Shown one piece after another: positions 1 to 11,093 of a DNA stretch of 64,000 bases (positions are counted from its first letter, which is position 1; every line of letters begins with the position of its first letter). The notes under the pieces are model-generated. The model ran no database searches. It was not told the origin of the DNA and saw only the letters and a program-made list of their open reading frames with translations. The stretch spans positions 41,506 through 105,505 of the forward strand of contig JALNQF010000152.1 of the NCBI GenBank assembly GCA_028456385.1, given 5' to 3'. Source of the stretch: Ophiosphaerella korrae (taxonomy: Eukaryota > Ascomycota > Dothideomycetes > Pleosporales > Phaeosphaeriaceae). The translations under genes were made by a program, and so were the position numbers.

Positions 1-3000
1 TCAGCATTTAGGGCTCAACATAGTTCGGTAGCTTAGTATATACCTAAGTAGCTTTCAAAAACTCGAATAACGTATTTACTTTTTTTTTTTCGCTGAGTGC
101 TGCCGTACGCATCCGATTATGGCCGTAGAAACATACGGTCGAATATGCGGTGCACGCGGCCGTATAGAGCGCTGCTAAGGGGGGGTGGGGGGTTGGAATT
201 ATGGGTTACCAATAGAGCGTTTTGTCACAGCCTGTCGCAATATAATATTGGAACCAGTTGAATACATGTTGAAGGTGGATCTGGTGTCATGTGCAGCTCA
301 AGAAATACTGTGAGGTAGCAATTGTAGGCCTGCACACCAATATTTAGCAATAAAATGAGCGATCCGGTATGCTGGTTTCGGGTAAAAGACTATGCGCAAT
401 AACCGCTGATTACTGGTCGCTTGTGCCACAGTGATGAATTGTTATCCGAGTACTAGGCTGGCCACGTAGCTGAGGGCGACAACAGTACGGAAATATATTG
501 ATGTGATGTGGGAAGATATCCTCCAGTCTTACGTTTAATTATACGCAGTCCTACTAAAGCGCTGAGTATTTGAGTTATGTATTGTTAGATATTCATCAAC
601 TTTGAAGCAAAGGCGGAATAGGGGAGCTGGTCGAAGGCTGTGATCGGTTGCATGATTTACGGGATATTGGCGACGTACACAACTTTGTAGGAGCTTGTAG
701 CCAAACTCCGAGACTTGTGTTAAAGTCCTAGCATTCCATGGGGCTGACGTCAAAGACTGATATACTGTCACTCTTATTGCGTGTCAATAACCTATAGATC
801 CTTAGATGGGGACATGAATAGGCTAGGTAAGGATAGGCATCAATGGATTGGCGATGGACTTTCAGAGTTGATAAATCCTTTGGAGCTTTTGAAGATGTAC
901 CTACCAGGTTGATAGCCTAGGTATATGACCCTTCAAGGTTTGAGGAATGCGCTATAAATATTTTCGGATTTTGTGCCGACTTTGGCGGATTCTAATGGGG
1001 CATATGAACATAGAGTAGCGATAACGGATCATTACCGGTCACTGAATTTGGCATATTTCGACGTGTGGTAGTTTCGGGTCCTGTAGCGTCTTGCAGTGCC
1101 CCAGACAAATGGGTCGGTAGTCGGAGACTTTTACCGTTCAATGCATGCCCTACATCCAAGATGCAACTTCACCGCTAAGTGAGACCTCGGGCCGTACTGA
1201 GAACACAGTGAGCATTACTCGGGGTGAAGTTGGCAAGTGCCGTATTCACCGGTGCCGACAGTAAACAGGGGTTATTGTCCGATCGTAGCTAGCCGTTCTG
1301 ACATGCCTAACATGACCAGAACTTGTTAGAATCTAGATAGAACTTATGTATGCGTTAACGAATGGTCGCCTTCCTATCCGCTTTATTGTGCTTAGTCACA
1401 AGGACGTCACACGGTGGAATTGGAAGTAGAGCTACAGCATCAGGCATTGGCTCAAAGTGCAAAATTGGGTGGTGACCTGAAGTAATGACTGACGCAGCTT
1501 GGTCGCAGAAACGGCCTATACTGCGTTGGAGATGAGTGTGTTTGTGATATTTTTGATCGTTCTGAAACCTAGTCGGATAACGAAGCACCCTGTTGTTCAC
1601 TCTGAGTCTCGTATACAAAGTCACAGGACATGCCAGGTGTGACAAAATCTATCTATACAAAGCCAGTTGAGGTGACAATATCGCTTTTTAACTACGGGCT
1701 CAGTCACTAAGCCTACAGCAAAATTAGCTCTATCAAGTCTGCCTCAGCCATGATTTTACTATTTACGCACATATATTTGCGATGGGGCCGAATTGCTCGG
1801 CCGCTGCTGCGGGAGTGAGATTTTCGCTTCCTGAAACGGTAAACCTATCCGGCGTGAAGTGATGATTTCCAACGAAGCAGTGTATTGCCAAGAAGAGCAT
1901 TTCCCTCGGCGGTGTTGATGTGGTTGACATCATTGAGCATAGGGCTGCAAATTGATAAGGCAAATGGCTGGTTGCCCCAGAGAGCCGGTGTGAGACATCG
2001 CTACCACCGCGCCGTGGACCCAGCTGTCGGGAGGGATGCATAGGGCTGCATGGTTGCGTACAACGGCGCAGTCAGCCCACGGCCGCAGATCCAGGTTTGT
2101 CCACAGTACAGCACGCTCAGGGGATAGATGGCGACCAAGTAGGTGATCCTGGAAGATGTTCGCCTGGTAGGTCCGTCGCTGAGCATATCCGGACAAGGCC
2201 ATTGGGCCTGGCGTAGTAGCTCTGGGTTGAGATGGTGCGTGGAACTGACATGATACAGCTTTGCTCAATACAGTGGGCGGTGTGTCTCCTCGACCAAGAT
2301 GTAAGAAGCTTTTGGGTTCTTGGTGGGTGAAGAAAGACTGGGCAAATCACGAAGAGGTGGGTAGGACAGTTGAAGCTATTTCCCCATAATTTCTGCATAC
2401 ATCTCCCTATGCGCACGCCGCCAGTCACCAGTCACCAGTCGCCAGGCAGCACTCAGCCGGTCAGCCTTGAGTCGCGGTGGGGGTACCTAGAGCCCACGCA
2501 CTTGATGTGGGCATTGATGAGGAAACGGCAACTTTAGGAACACTCTGACCAAGACTCGGAGACTGGAATTAGTCGACGGTCGACGATAGCTGAACGGCGG
2601 CTTGCTACTGGAGATGGGCGCGAAGGCGTTGGGAATAGGAGCGAATAGCTCTAAGAATACCAGGCACTGCCCCAAAACGGACTATCCCAAACCAGAGAGC
2701 TAAGCGAAGAGACGCCGAACTTCGTCTTTGTCCCAAGGAAAAGCATCGCCCGAGCCCACCATCCACCCTCCACCTACCCTCCACCATGCTGCTGACCACG
2801 TGCCATCCCAACTTTATCACGACGTGGCATCTGTCTCTTCCCCGAGTGCCGCCCCGAATGTGTCGTTCTGTGCGTGGCTGCGGGTAAAGCACTTTGGCTT
2901 GGCCGCGTTTGAGTAATCTACGTCAGAATCATAGACGCCGTCCACTATTCCAAGATTGTGGCTGACCCTCGCTGTCAGATCTGATCAGAGTCACTCAGAG

Positions 3001-3525
3001 ATCGTGACACCCGGAGGAGAACACACAATATGCCTAGTCCGTCCCAGTGCAGATAGCACATCTACCAGGCCCTAGAAACCCGTTGAACAGGGGGTTTCTA
3101 GTTCCCCCATTCGCCATGCTACTCAACGCCCGTGTGCGCCCGTGTTCAACGCTGTGCTCATGCTCATGCCCATGCCACTTTACTGAGGTTCGTGAAGGAT
3201 CGTGGCATATTGCCTGGCCCCATGCACTGGCCAATGGAGGAGCCAGGCGGAAGATCGGCGACGGCTGAAGAGCCTCCAAGAAGCGAACGACCCCACCCTA
3301 GCTACGCCAAAAAAACCTTACCACTTTCTCTACATCTCGACTCGATGTCATGCTGGCTGTGCTAGTTCTTTTTAACTGCCTCAGCCTAGTAGCATCTGTG
3401 CTGACTGTGCACCCCGAATCTACACACAGTTTCCCGTGCCCTGGCGGGCATGCATGTCCTCATGTATGCCCACTGTGTGGCCCACACTGGTCTATGCTTT
3501 CTTCTTCGATTCCAACTCTCCTTGG
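1..3525. other. gene-poor region, no supported gene
   Basis: Only short overlapping reading frames on both strands are present, none with recognisable domains or plausible splice-linked extensions. Base composition is mixed, not AT-rich, and TpA-rich RIP decay is not obvious. A short perfect hairpin lies at 3072-3101. The last few hundred bases become pyrimidine-rich and lead into the promoter of the small gene at 3707. Confidence 0.5.
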
Positions 3526-3532
3526 TATATAT
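3526..3532 (+). promoter_or_regulatory. possible TATA element upstream of small Cys-rich gene
   Basis: TATATAT lies about 175 bases before the ATG at 3707. It is followed by a CT-rich stretch (3540-3690) of the kind common in fungal core promoters and 5' leaders. The assignment rests on position and sequence only. Confidence 0.3.
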
Positions 3533-3706
3533 CTTAGCTCTTCGCACTTGACATTCGATTTCATTCTACAAGCCCCGTTTCATTCCAGTCAGCGATCCTT
3601 TTCTCACTACTCTACCTTGCCAACCTTCTAGTCGTGTCAATAATTTCTCCCATTCATCTACTTCATCATAGCTATTCAGCCTACAGCCACCCAGAACCGA
3701 ATCAAC

Positions 3707-3943
3707 ATGTGTTACCAGGTCGTCGAACGTTACTCGGTTTGCAGATGCCTATATCACAAACACGCTGTTGATCCGTGTCCCGCCATGGGCCAGCGTGGAC
3801 ACAGTGTTCAGGAAAAGACGGTCCTGGTAGGATATGCCTGCAGCGTCCACAGCAATTATCGGCCACAGCATACCTATCATGCTGGAGTACTTCCGGATTC
3901 TGGCTACGCAAGTGGTGCCTTTCCACCTTCTTCCTTGAGATAG
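3707..3943 (+). CDS. small Cys-rich conserved fungal protein, unknown function
   Basis: The predicted protein has 78 residues, no intron, no signal peptide and no membrane segment. It begins MCYQVVERYSVCRC and continues with a HAVDPC segment and a QRGHSVQEKTVLVGYACSVHS stretch before a DSGYASG tail. The spacing of Cys and His residues (C2, C12, C14, C24, C45, H48) would suit a small metal-binding fold, which is inference. I recognise this layout as a short protein widespread in Dothideomycetes and other Pezizomycotina, usually annotated hypothetical. An overlapping +1 frame (3775-4011) and an antisense frame (3702-4007) are shadows. A pyrimidine-rich leader and a TATA-like element precede it, and it stands alone between two long spacers. 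No function can be given. Confidence 0.7.
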   Translation: MCYQVVERYSVCRCLYHKHAVDPCPAMGQRGHSVQEKTVLVGYACSVHSNYRPQHTYHAGVLPDSGYASGAFPPSSLR

Positions 3944-6900
3944 CCAGCCCAGTTGTCATCCACCCATACTGCTCTGCAGCCATCACCAGCGAGGGAGTTT
4001 TATTCATTTGACGCGTTGGAGTCTATATTATCAGCAACGACCACCTCTATTTTTTGTGTCTTTCATTCCGAGCAACGATCGGACCACTTTTGCAGTTGAG
4101 ATTTGAGGTTCATCCATTGGTTTCACGGTAGACGCATTGCATGGCGTTTCTTGGGGGCATGGCAGTTCATGATGGAATCATGCATGTAAGAGGAGAAAAT
4201 CACCTTAGCCAACAGTTGCCTGATGGCATGTACGATCACGACGATATCAGGAATATGGCTTGCGTGAAACTCAGGATATAGGTGCACTTTCGCATGGACT
4301 CGGCGTTGGAGTTGGCATTCAGGTCTGTCGTTTGTCTTTTGTACCCCCGTGTGCGGTACGCTACGTTACAGCATTGACATACAATATGACTGTTTTATTT
4401 TTACGGGTGTGCCTGGGTGTCTGCCTTGTGCGATAGCTAGCATGGGGCCGTAAGCGACGATGGCAAGTTTGTGATCATAGCAACTTTCCGCTTCCACGCG
4501 TAACTCCGCATGCACGCGCAAAGGAAACACACGTGGAGATGGCGCTCTATACCTGATCGAAATGCGTACGTGGAACTGAAGCCTCGCGATGCATCACTAA
4601 GCGTGAAGGAGGCATGGAGGTACCTTGGAAACGTCATCTGGTTCGTTCAAATGTGGTTTAGTTTCTGCAATAAGCGCTAGTGCTGCGCTGTACAACACCG
4701 CCTTTTCCAGCGTATCTTCCGTATTCTCACCTTCGTTTCTACACAAACTCGTCGGTGTGAGAGCCGTCACCTAACCTTCGTAGGTACTCAAAGCCAAGTC
4801 ACAGTTCTGCAGCTATAACGAAACTTGACTCCTTCCCGACTCTGACGCTTGCCAACGCAGACCCGCCATCACCGATGAGTGCTTGGGAAACTTCGCATAT
4901 CGGTGACGGCAATCTGCAGTCTTGACAGATTGTACAAACTACACCGTATAGTAAGGTAGTAAGCATCAAAATACATGGGACGGTTCCACCCGAACCGTTG
5001 CTTCCGCTGTCGACTCAATGTTGTCGCGCAGGCCGACAGCGACGTGGACTGGACACATGACGAAGCCATTGCGATTACCATACAGTACTAGTATCGCGCT
5101 TTTCGCCCGGGAGAGTTCATCTTGCTTCTTCCTTTGATTTCGAACAACCGTTGTTACCCCTTTCTAACATCTGTATGAGGTTGGCTGTGTCCATACGCCT
5201 GGCCCTTTTAAGTTTGTGGGTAGTCAACTACTATCCACCTATTCACTCAATCATGAATTCCTTCTCACTAAATCTAATTGAATCTCATTAATACCTTGTG
5301 TATTTCCGGTTACACACGTATCTACTGCAAAACTCAACCTTTTTATGTCATTTGCAAAGTCATCAATCCAGCATGACTATTTCAATGCCCCTACTGGGCC
5401 TTCTAGTTCATTCTTTCTACTTCTCGCTCATTCTCTTTTCGGCCGTCTCTGAGGCATAGGCTGACGTTCTTCAATTTTCGTATTTAGGTTACAGTTGCTC
5501 TATATTAGTACGGGCAGTGAGTAAGAAGAGTCCAAGGCCACCCAAAAACGGGCAGGCGATCATGCCCGATACCCCAAGGTCTTTTGATTCGCATCACACC
5601 TAATCTCCGCACATGCCCTGAGGTACTGATTACAATGCCTGATTTTCAACCAGACGTAAAAACCAAATCAAGCTCTCTTTGAGTTTTGTTTGGCCTGTGC
5701 CGTTTGTCCACCCCCCACCCCCAACAGCGAGGCCTATCAATCGCGTGTCCCGCTGGCTCTGCCCTCAGAAAATCAACTATAACAAACCAGCACAATTTTG
5801 CCGTGCGCCGAAGCTCACCAGCATACCTTGTAGGCAACGTGACCCAAATCAACTTGGCCATGTTGACTGACGTGAGCGCACAATGTAAGCATCCACCTTG
5901 CAAATATTGCCTGGACGCTACCATCTTGCGAGTTTACTGCCCCCCAACAGGGGCCCATGACGAAGATTAAGACTTCTTGTCGCACGTTTAGCGCTTGGCG
6001 GGTTTTGCTGGTAACGAACGGGATCCGTATGGAAATGATCTGAGCACTTGGTAAATGTCCGACTCCCCGGGCGCGGTTTCGGAACACGCTGCAAGCAGGC
6101 TAAGAATACTCCAAGCATGGACAGCGGTAAGCCATATATAGTATAAACTGACGCTTGTTTGTGTGTTCGGCTGTGTGGATGACGACGTTGATGGATCAGC
6201 TGAGAACGGGGAAATACAGCAACACAAAGACATGGCCAACTATTGTTCTTAGCCTACAAAATTCGATACTCGTAGTTATTTAATTTGTTTGATTGATTTC
6301 TTGCGTGTCCACCTAGAACGGGCCTTGGTTTGTTGTGGCAAAGCACATTTTGTCGTAAGATGCAGTAAATCCCACATCTGTGCCACCTAGCTCCTAAGTC
6401 AGTACCCTGTCCACAAATGGTTAGAGGCCTGCAGCATGAGCTCATGTTCCAAATAACGGGTAACTACAATTGTGTGTATCAGTAGTTATAAATACCTGAA
6501 AACTGGCCATATTCAAGTCAATATTATTCGTCAGGTTATTGAGGAGATTAGGCAAACACAGCATGATGGAATGATGCATGGACAAGGCATATTATACCAA
6601 CATCAACCCAATTTATATAATTTGAATGCTTCAACGTGGATCACCTGGGAGAAATGTCTGCCATTATTCATAGCAGCTTAGGAGAGTGGGGTCAGTTCAC
6701 GCATGGACAGCAATATAGGAATGGTTTCTTGCGCACGAGCCATGCGAATCCATTGGATTTGTTATATGTGGTTCTACATGAGCGTGCATTGTCGCACAAA
6801 GATATCGGGCATGAGTGATATCCATAGCCAGCGCAAAACGAGTGGCTCGCAGGTGCTTCTAACAGCCTCCGAACTAGCAGCAGGAAATTCGTAATATACC

Positions 6901-7039
6901 AAAAGATGGATATAGGTCGTCGAACAGAAAAAGAAAGAAAAATATCGTAATCATAATATGCACAGAAAGAATGGTGACAACCGCAAGGGCAAGGGCGGGT
7001 GCGGCAGTGGGTTGTAAACACAATGGTGGAGTGGCTACT
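3944..7039. other. intergenic, nothing recognised
   Basis: About 3.1 kb separates the small Cys-rich gene from the 3' end of the minus-strand glycogen-binding-domain gene. The longest frames (for example 5646-5924 minus, 5686-5970 plus) overlap each other on both strands and show no protein-like composition or domain. The stretch presumably includes the 3' UTRs of both flanking genes. Confidence 0.45.
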
Positions 7040-7816
7040 CTAGGATCGGATGAGGACGCCTTGACGGCGAGTGGCTTTCTCTGAATGAACGTACTCGTCT
7101 TCAGATGAGCACTCGGAAGAGTCGTCCGAGTATCCACATCGCGCACCCCCGCAGTCAAGCTTGACACGGTCACCAGCACGGGTGATGCCAAAGCGCTCGC
7201 ATGTGCAGCAGCTGCTACCAGAGCTGACGCTGCTGGGCGAGCTTGAATTGGTTGAGCGGGAGGTGAGAGATGGGACGTCGGAGCCCTCATCAGAGTCGTA
7301 GTCGGAGTCGTCGGATGACTCCTCGATATTCTGCTTGGCAAATCGGCGGTTGAGCTCCTCGAGGGTAGTCTTGTCATACTCGGTCGCGATGACTTGACGG
7401 GTCTGGCCGGGGCGCTGAGGTTTTGGGGCGACGATGCGCTCGGGGCTGATGGCGCGGCCCTTGGGGATGGAGGCAGTGGAGACACGACGAGACTTGTGGT
7501 CAGCGGACTTGGAGGATGACTTGCCAGCGGGGATGTCGATGATGTTGAGCTTGCGACCGGTGGTGGGCTCGGTGGTGTGGTCTTTGGCCGGATCATGGGA
7601 GACGTGGTAGCCGTCGATGATATAATAGTACCAGTAGCGCTGGCCTTGTTGCAGAGTAGCACCGTTGAACTTGAAGCATCCTGTCCAGCCTCCGGACTTC
7701 TTGGGGTCTTTGGAGAGTGGGAGTTGGCCTTGATAACCGTCCCAAGAGCCGAGAAGATGGACGGTTTTACAGTTGGAGGAGGTGCGGAGGGTGAAGTTGA
7801 GTTGGATTGAGGCCAT
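7040..7816 (-). CDS. AMPK-type glycogen-binding (CBM48-like) domain protein
   Basis: The 258-residue intronless protein has an N-terminal AMPK1-CBM/CBM48-like domain (about residues 1-90): a beta-strand start, the VHLLGSWDGY signature, a GGWTGCFKF strand and the RYWYYYIIDGYHVSHDP ending typical of E-set carbohydrate-binding domains in AMPK beta subunits. The rest is low-complexity: a basic region with a conserved-looking patch around EYDKTTLEELNRRFAKQNI, then an acidic Ser/Asp-rich tail with a CCTC cluster. It lacks the C-terminal ASC domain of true AMPK beta, so it is a CBM-only relative that may bind glycogen or other alpha-glucans or tether a partner. An antisense-shifted frame (6874-7662) is a shadow. 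The start is the first ATG; a CT/GA-rich leader lies upstream at 7817-8170. Confidence 0.75.
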   Translation of the reverse strand: MASIQLNFTLRTSSNCKTVHLLGSWDGYQGQLPLSKDPKKSGGWTGCFKFNGATLQQGQRYWYYYIIDGYHVSHDPAKDHTTEPTTGRKLNIIDIPAGKSSSKSADHKSRRVSTASIPKGRAISPERIVAPKPQRPGQTRQVIATEYDKTTLEELNRRFAKQNIEESSDDSDYDSDEGSDVPSLTSRSTNSSSPSSVSSGSSCCTCERFGITRAGDRVKLDCGGARCGYSDDSSECSSEDEYVHSEKATRRQGVLIRS

Positions 7817-9063
7817 TGTGGAGTTTGTTGATTATTCTTTCAGTGGAAATTGAGGGATGAAGGCGATGTTCTTTCGAGTCGTCCGGGCCAAGCTAATGGA
7901 TAGACGGAATTATGCTGAAGAGCTGTGAAGGGCGAGTTGCGCGATTATCGAGGTGTGGTAGGGGAAGATTGTACTGAGCAAGAAGAGCTGAAGATTAACG
8001 TGGTGGGGGTTGTCGACCGGCGACGAGGGTGTGGAAGTGAATTAGTGGTAAGGGCAGATTAGTATGGCACCAGGCCTGGGAGAAGTAAAAGGGCAGAAAA
8101 AAAAAAGAGGTAGAAGAAACGACTCAACAACAGCTCTCAAAGTTCACAGGCTTGCTGAAGAGAAAAAGGCAAGTGAGGCCTGGGGCCGGCTACTTATCTA
8201 TGGCACAGCATTGCAGAGGTGGTAAGCGACTGGTGCGGGGTGGGACAGGTCTCGCTGCTCCCGGGCACGATTGATTTCGCTGCAGGGAGCAGGCTGGATG
8301 CAGCTGTGGAGAGCAGTCTATCGAAAGTCGGGTGAGCGCTTGACGGTGCGGCGAGAGTGGTGGATGGGGGAGATGGGTGTGTGAGCGGGCGCCTTCGCTG
8401 GGCGCGGCCATTGGCTGGAGCGAGCGGGGCACATACGAGAGAACTAGCCCGCGGAGCACTGGCCAGTCGAGCAAACACGCGGCCAATGGCCGCGGGCGAC
8501 GGTGCGAGCCAGGTGACGGATCGATGTGGACGCTGCAGATGTTTTCTGTCACACTGCAGCGACGTGGCTATAGGCGAGGGGCTGCCTAACTGCGAGCAGT
8601 AACGCCAGATGCAGCCAAATTTACTGCCAAATGTGCTGCCATCCACGTCTATTTACAGCCATTGCCCCCGCCAATCACGCGCCGTTGCCGCCCTCTGCGC
8701 CGCACAAAATGCCCCAATGCGGATGCTGGGCGGCTAATAAACTTGGGTGGCGTCCGCGTGCGCCCAACCACAACATCAGACGACCATGGAGAAAACTCTC
8801 CCAGCTCCCCGCCAGGCTCGCCTTCGTGTGCAGGCATGTCATACAACTAGAAAGCTGTCAAAGCGGAAGAGAAGGCGGGAGGAAGCGGGAGTTGGCGGCA
8901 TGGGCTGGGGCACTGCACTGCGGTCTCGCCGTGCAAGGTCGTGCAAAGTGACACCCCTTTGCCGCCCCCCAATGATCCCACAAACGCGGCCTCTTCGAGA
9001 GACATCAGGTTCCACGACAGCTCCATTGACCTATCCAACCCTATTCTACTCCCTTATCTCCCC
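7817..9063. other. GC-rich intergenic region
   Basis: This is the upstream region of the minus-strand CBM48-like gene plus the 3' flank of the minus-strand gene ending at 9064. It is GC-rich with many CpG and purine runs (for example an A-rich tract near 8098-8106). The overlapping frames at 8190-8646 and 8631-9067 are compositional by-products and have no domain. Confidence 0.4.
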
Positions 9064-9525
9064 CTAGCTCATCCTCCTCCACTTCCTTCCACTCAGGCTC
9101 CCTCTTCGCTCCTCGTCCCTAGCCCTTGTCACACTCTTCCTTCTGACGCCCTCTGTCTCTCTTCCGTACTTCTCCCAAAATTCCGCCTCACCGCTCCTCC
9201 TCCACGCCATCAATGCTCGGTCCTCGTTCTGCTCCTTGACCGATGCAATCGATGCACGACGCACACTTTCTTGTTGCGCCGCCATATGGTCGCTGATAAC
9301 TGAGTTGTGCCGCATCGCGCTAGGAGCGTCTTCTAGAGTCACCGAGTTTACAAGATAACTGGAGAGCCGGCGGAGCGGTGTGGATGCTGGGAAAAGGAAA
9401 GTTAGATTGGCAGGAGAAGGGGCAGGGCGATGCTCGGGAGTGCGCGTACTTGGACCATTGGAGCGTTTATGTGTTGTGTCGCTGATGGGAGAGACGAAAG
9501 ATACAGGTTGGTAGAGAGGCTGCAT
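9064..9525 (-). CDS. small EFWEK-motif protein, paralogue A
   Basis: The frame encodes 153 residues if read straight through. A 63-nt segment inside it has good fungal intron form (GTACGCGC donor, CTAAC branch, CCCAG acceptor, roughly 9393-9455). Because 63 is a multiple of three the frame stays open either way; spliced, the protein would be about 132 residues. Landmarks are FVSPISDT near the start, TPLRRLSSYL and SVT in the middle, and AEFWEKYGRE towards the C-terminus, followed by a basic Arg-rich tail. The same landmarks in the same order occur in the next minus-strand gene (10308-10627), so the two are tandem paralogues. No signal peptide, membrane segment or known domain is visible. An acidic/basic helical character around EFWEK suggests a small soluble protein. 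Function unknown. Confidence 0.5.
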   Translation of the reverse strand: MQPLYQPVSFVSPISDTTHKRSNGPSTRTPEHRPAPSPANLTFLFPASTPLRRLSSYLVNSVTLEDAPSAMRHNSVISDHMAAQQESVRRASIASVKEQNEDRALMAWRRSGEAEFWEKYGRETEGVRRKSVTRARDEERRGSLSGRKWRRMS

Positions 9526-10307
9526 TATTATTACTATTATTATCCTTAATATTGAATTGTCTATGTCAAGTGGTATCTTTTTACCGTTGTTATAATGGGT
9601 AAACCAGTGAGATTTATATTCTTCACCTCTTCATTCCGTGACTCTAGGTATATTCTTGAATTTCTCAGCATATGCCCATCCCAACGTATTAGAAACCACA
9701 TATCCTCAGGTCAACACCAGCACCAGATCAACAAGACAACCCCAACGTTCATCAAGTCTATTAGCCGAATGGGCTGTACAACGATAGGATCCCCGCGGTA
9801 GCAAAGTGTAGATGGCTGTCCTTGGTGTCGTTTGATTGACGTCAAGCGAACTTAGCTCGCAGCTTTGATTCGTCGCTAGCACAAACCATCCGTCTGCAGA
9901 TTTCGATTCGATTATGAAGCACACCTATCGTAGGCATTATTCAGCACCGCTTTTCTTTGTATTGATCAGCTCTCTCAACCGAAAAAAAAACGAGGTGCCA
10001 AGGCTACCTTCCCCGCATCCCTTTGAGCGTTGAGGTCCAGCATGGGCTAGGCAACAAAAGGTAGAGTCATCAGCTGAGACACACATCCCTTGAATGGAAC
10101 AGCAGCACACCTAGGCGTCGGGCTGTCTTTCCATGCTACATTTCTTATTACATAGTCTATCTCATTACTATTATATGCTAGAGAGAAAAGCTAACTCCAG
10201 ATGATACTATGCGAGATCGATCGCAAACAAAATCAACGCTCCATGCTAACCAACACCGCCATTTACTTTTCCGTCTATATATACATTAGTCTAGCGGTCC
10301 ATGCCAT
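9526..10307. other. spacer between the two EFWEK paralogues
   Basis: It contains the upstream region of paralogue A, with an ATT-rich microsatellite-like tract at about 9525-9555, and the 3' flank of paralogue B. No further gene is supported. Confidence 0.4.
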
Positions 10308-10627
10308 CTACTGCGCTCCGACCTTGGAGTTCCGATGCCCATTCACGGGGCTAGCCACGCGTTCCGGCGTCCTTGCGGGTGTGCTGGCGTTGCTCTTTCT
10401 GTGCTTTTCCCAAAACTCCGTCTCACGCTGCTTGCCGCCGTGATCGTTCTGGTGCAAGCGATCTGAGAGTATTTGCTCGCGAAGTTTTTCATCAGCTTTG
10501 GATTCCATCGTGACGGATTTCTTGAGATAGTGTGCCGCATCGCGGAGGGGGCGAGTGTTCTAACAAAAATGTTTAATCCAATAGCTTGAGGTGGGAATCC
10601 GACTTGTAGTACCTTTGCGAGGCTCAT
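10308..10627 (-). CDS. small EFWEK-motif protein, paralogue B
   Basis: The simplest model is two exons: 10627-10613 (MSLAK) and 10559-10308, joined across a 53-nt intron (10612-10560, GTACTA to GTTAG) in phase 0. It gives 88 residues containing RPLRDAAHYL, KKSVT and RETEFWEKHRK, then a Ser/Thr/Pro/Arg tail. These match TPLRRLSSYL, SVT and EFWEK of the neighbouring paralogue. An alternative start at 10711 opens a frame with FVSAMSDT, matching FVSPISDT of paralogue A. Spliced at the obvious donor, however, that frame is one base out of register with exon 2; a weaker GTGCAC donor further upstream would restore it. The true N-terminus is therefore uncertain and transcript evidence would decide. 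Function unknown. Confidence 0.5.
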
Positions 10628-10711
10628 TGTTTTTCAATGTGTGCACGTTGGTGTCTGACATGGCGGAGACAAATCCCATTGGTCGAGGACTGGTGCGGCG
10701 GTCTGTCATGG

Positions 10712-11093
10712 TGATGACGAGCTTTTTGGAATGGATGGAAGGGTTGGTAGGGTTGATTATAGCCGTGAACTTGTGCTAAGAGTGAATAAGAATACATGCA
10801 GCGCGAGATATTTATATAATGGTGCAATTGCAACATCTTCACCAGTCCTTGGTGGTGCGATGGCTTGATGTCTGGAACTCGGGAGAAAAATTCTGATGTG
10901 GCCGAGTGCTACATCGTGGTATCACTTTTTACAGTCTTACCAATTATTTTCATCATTTCCCGCACTATTTGGAGAGCTGCGCCTATTTCGGGGGCTCCAT
11001 GGGGAATTTCTTGCCACATTAAATTTAGTTTCCCGATTCTAGCACCATCGTGGAAGCCTCATGGAAAAGCTAGAAACCCAACAAACGGAAAAG
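10712..11093. other. short intergenic region
   Basis: It is the upstream region of paralogue B and the 3' flank of the ADIP-like gene. Overlapping frames at 10591-10842 and 10865-11170 have no protein-like features. Confidence 0.4.

Noticed and set aside
8190..9067. Cluster of overlapping ORFs on both strands
   Set aside because: The GC-rich composition lowers stop frequency. None has a domain, consistent splice sites or coding-like composition.
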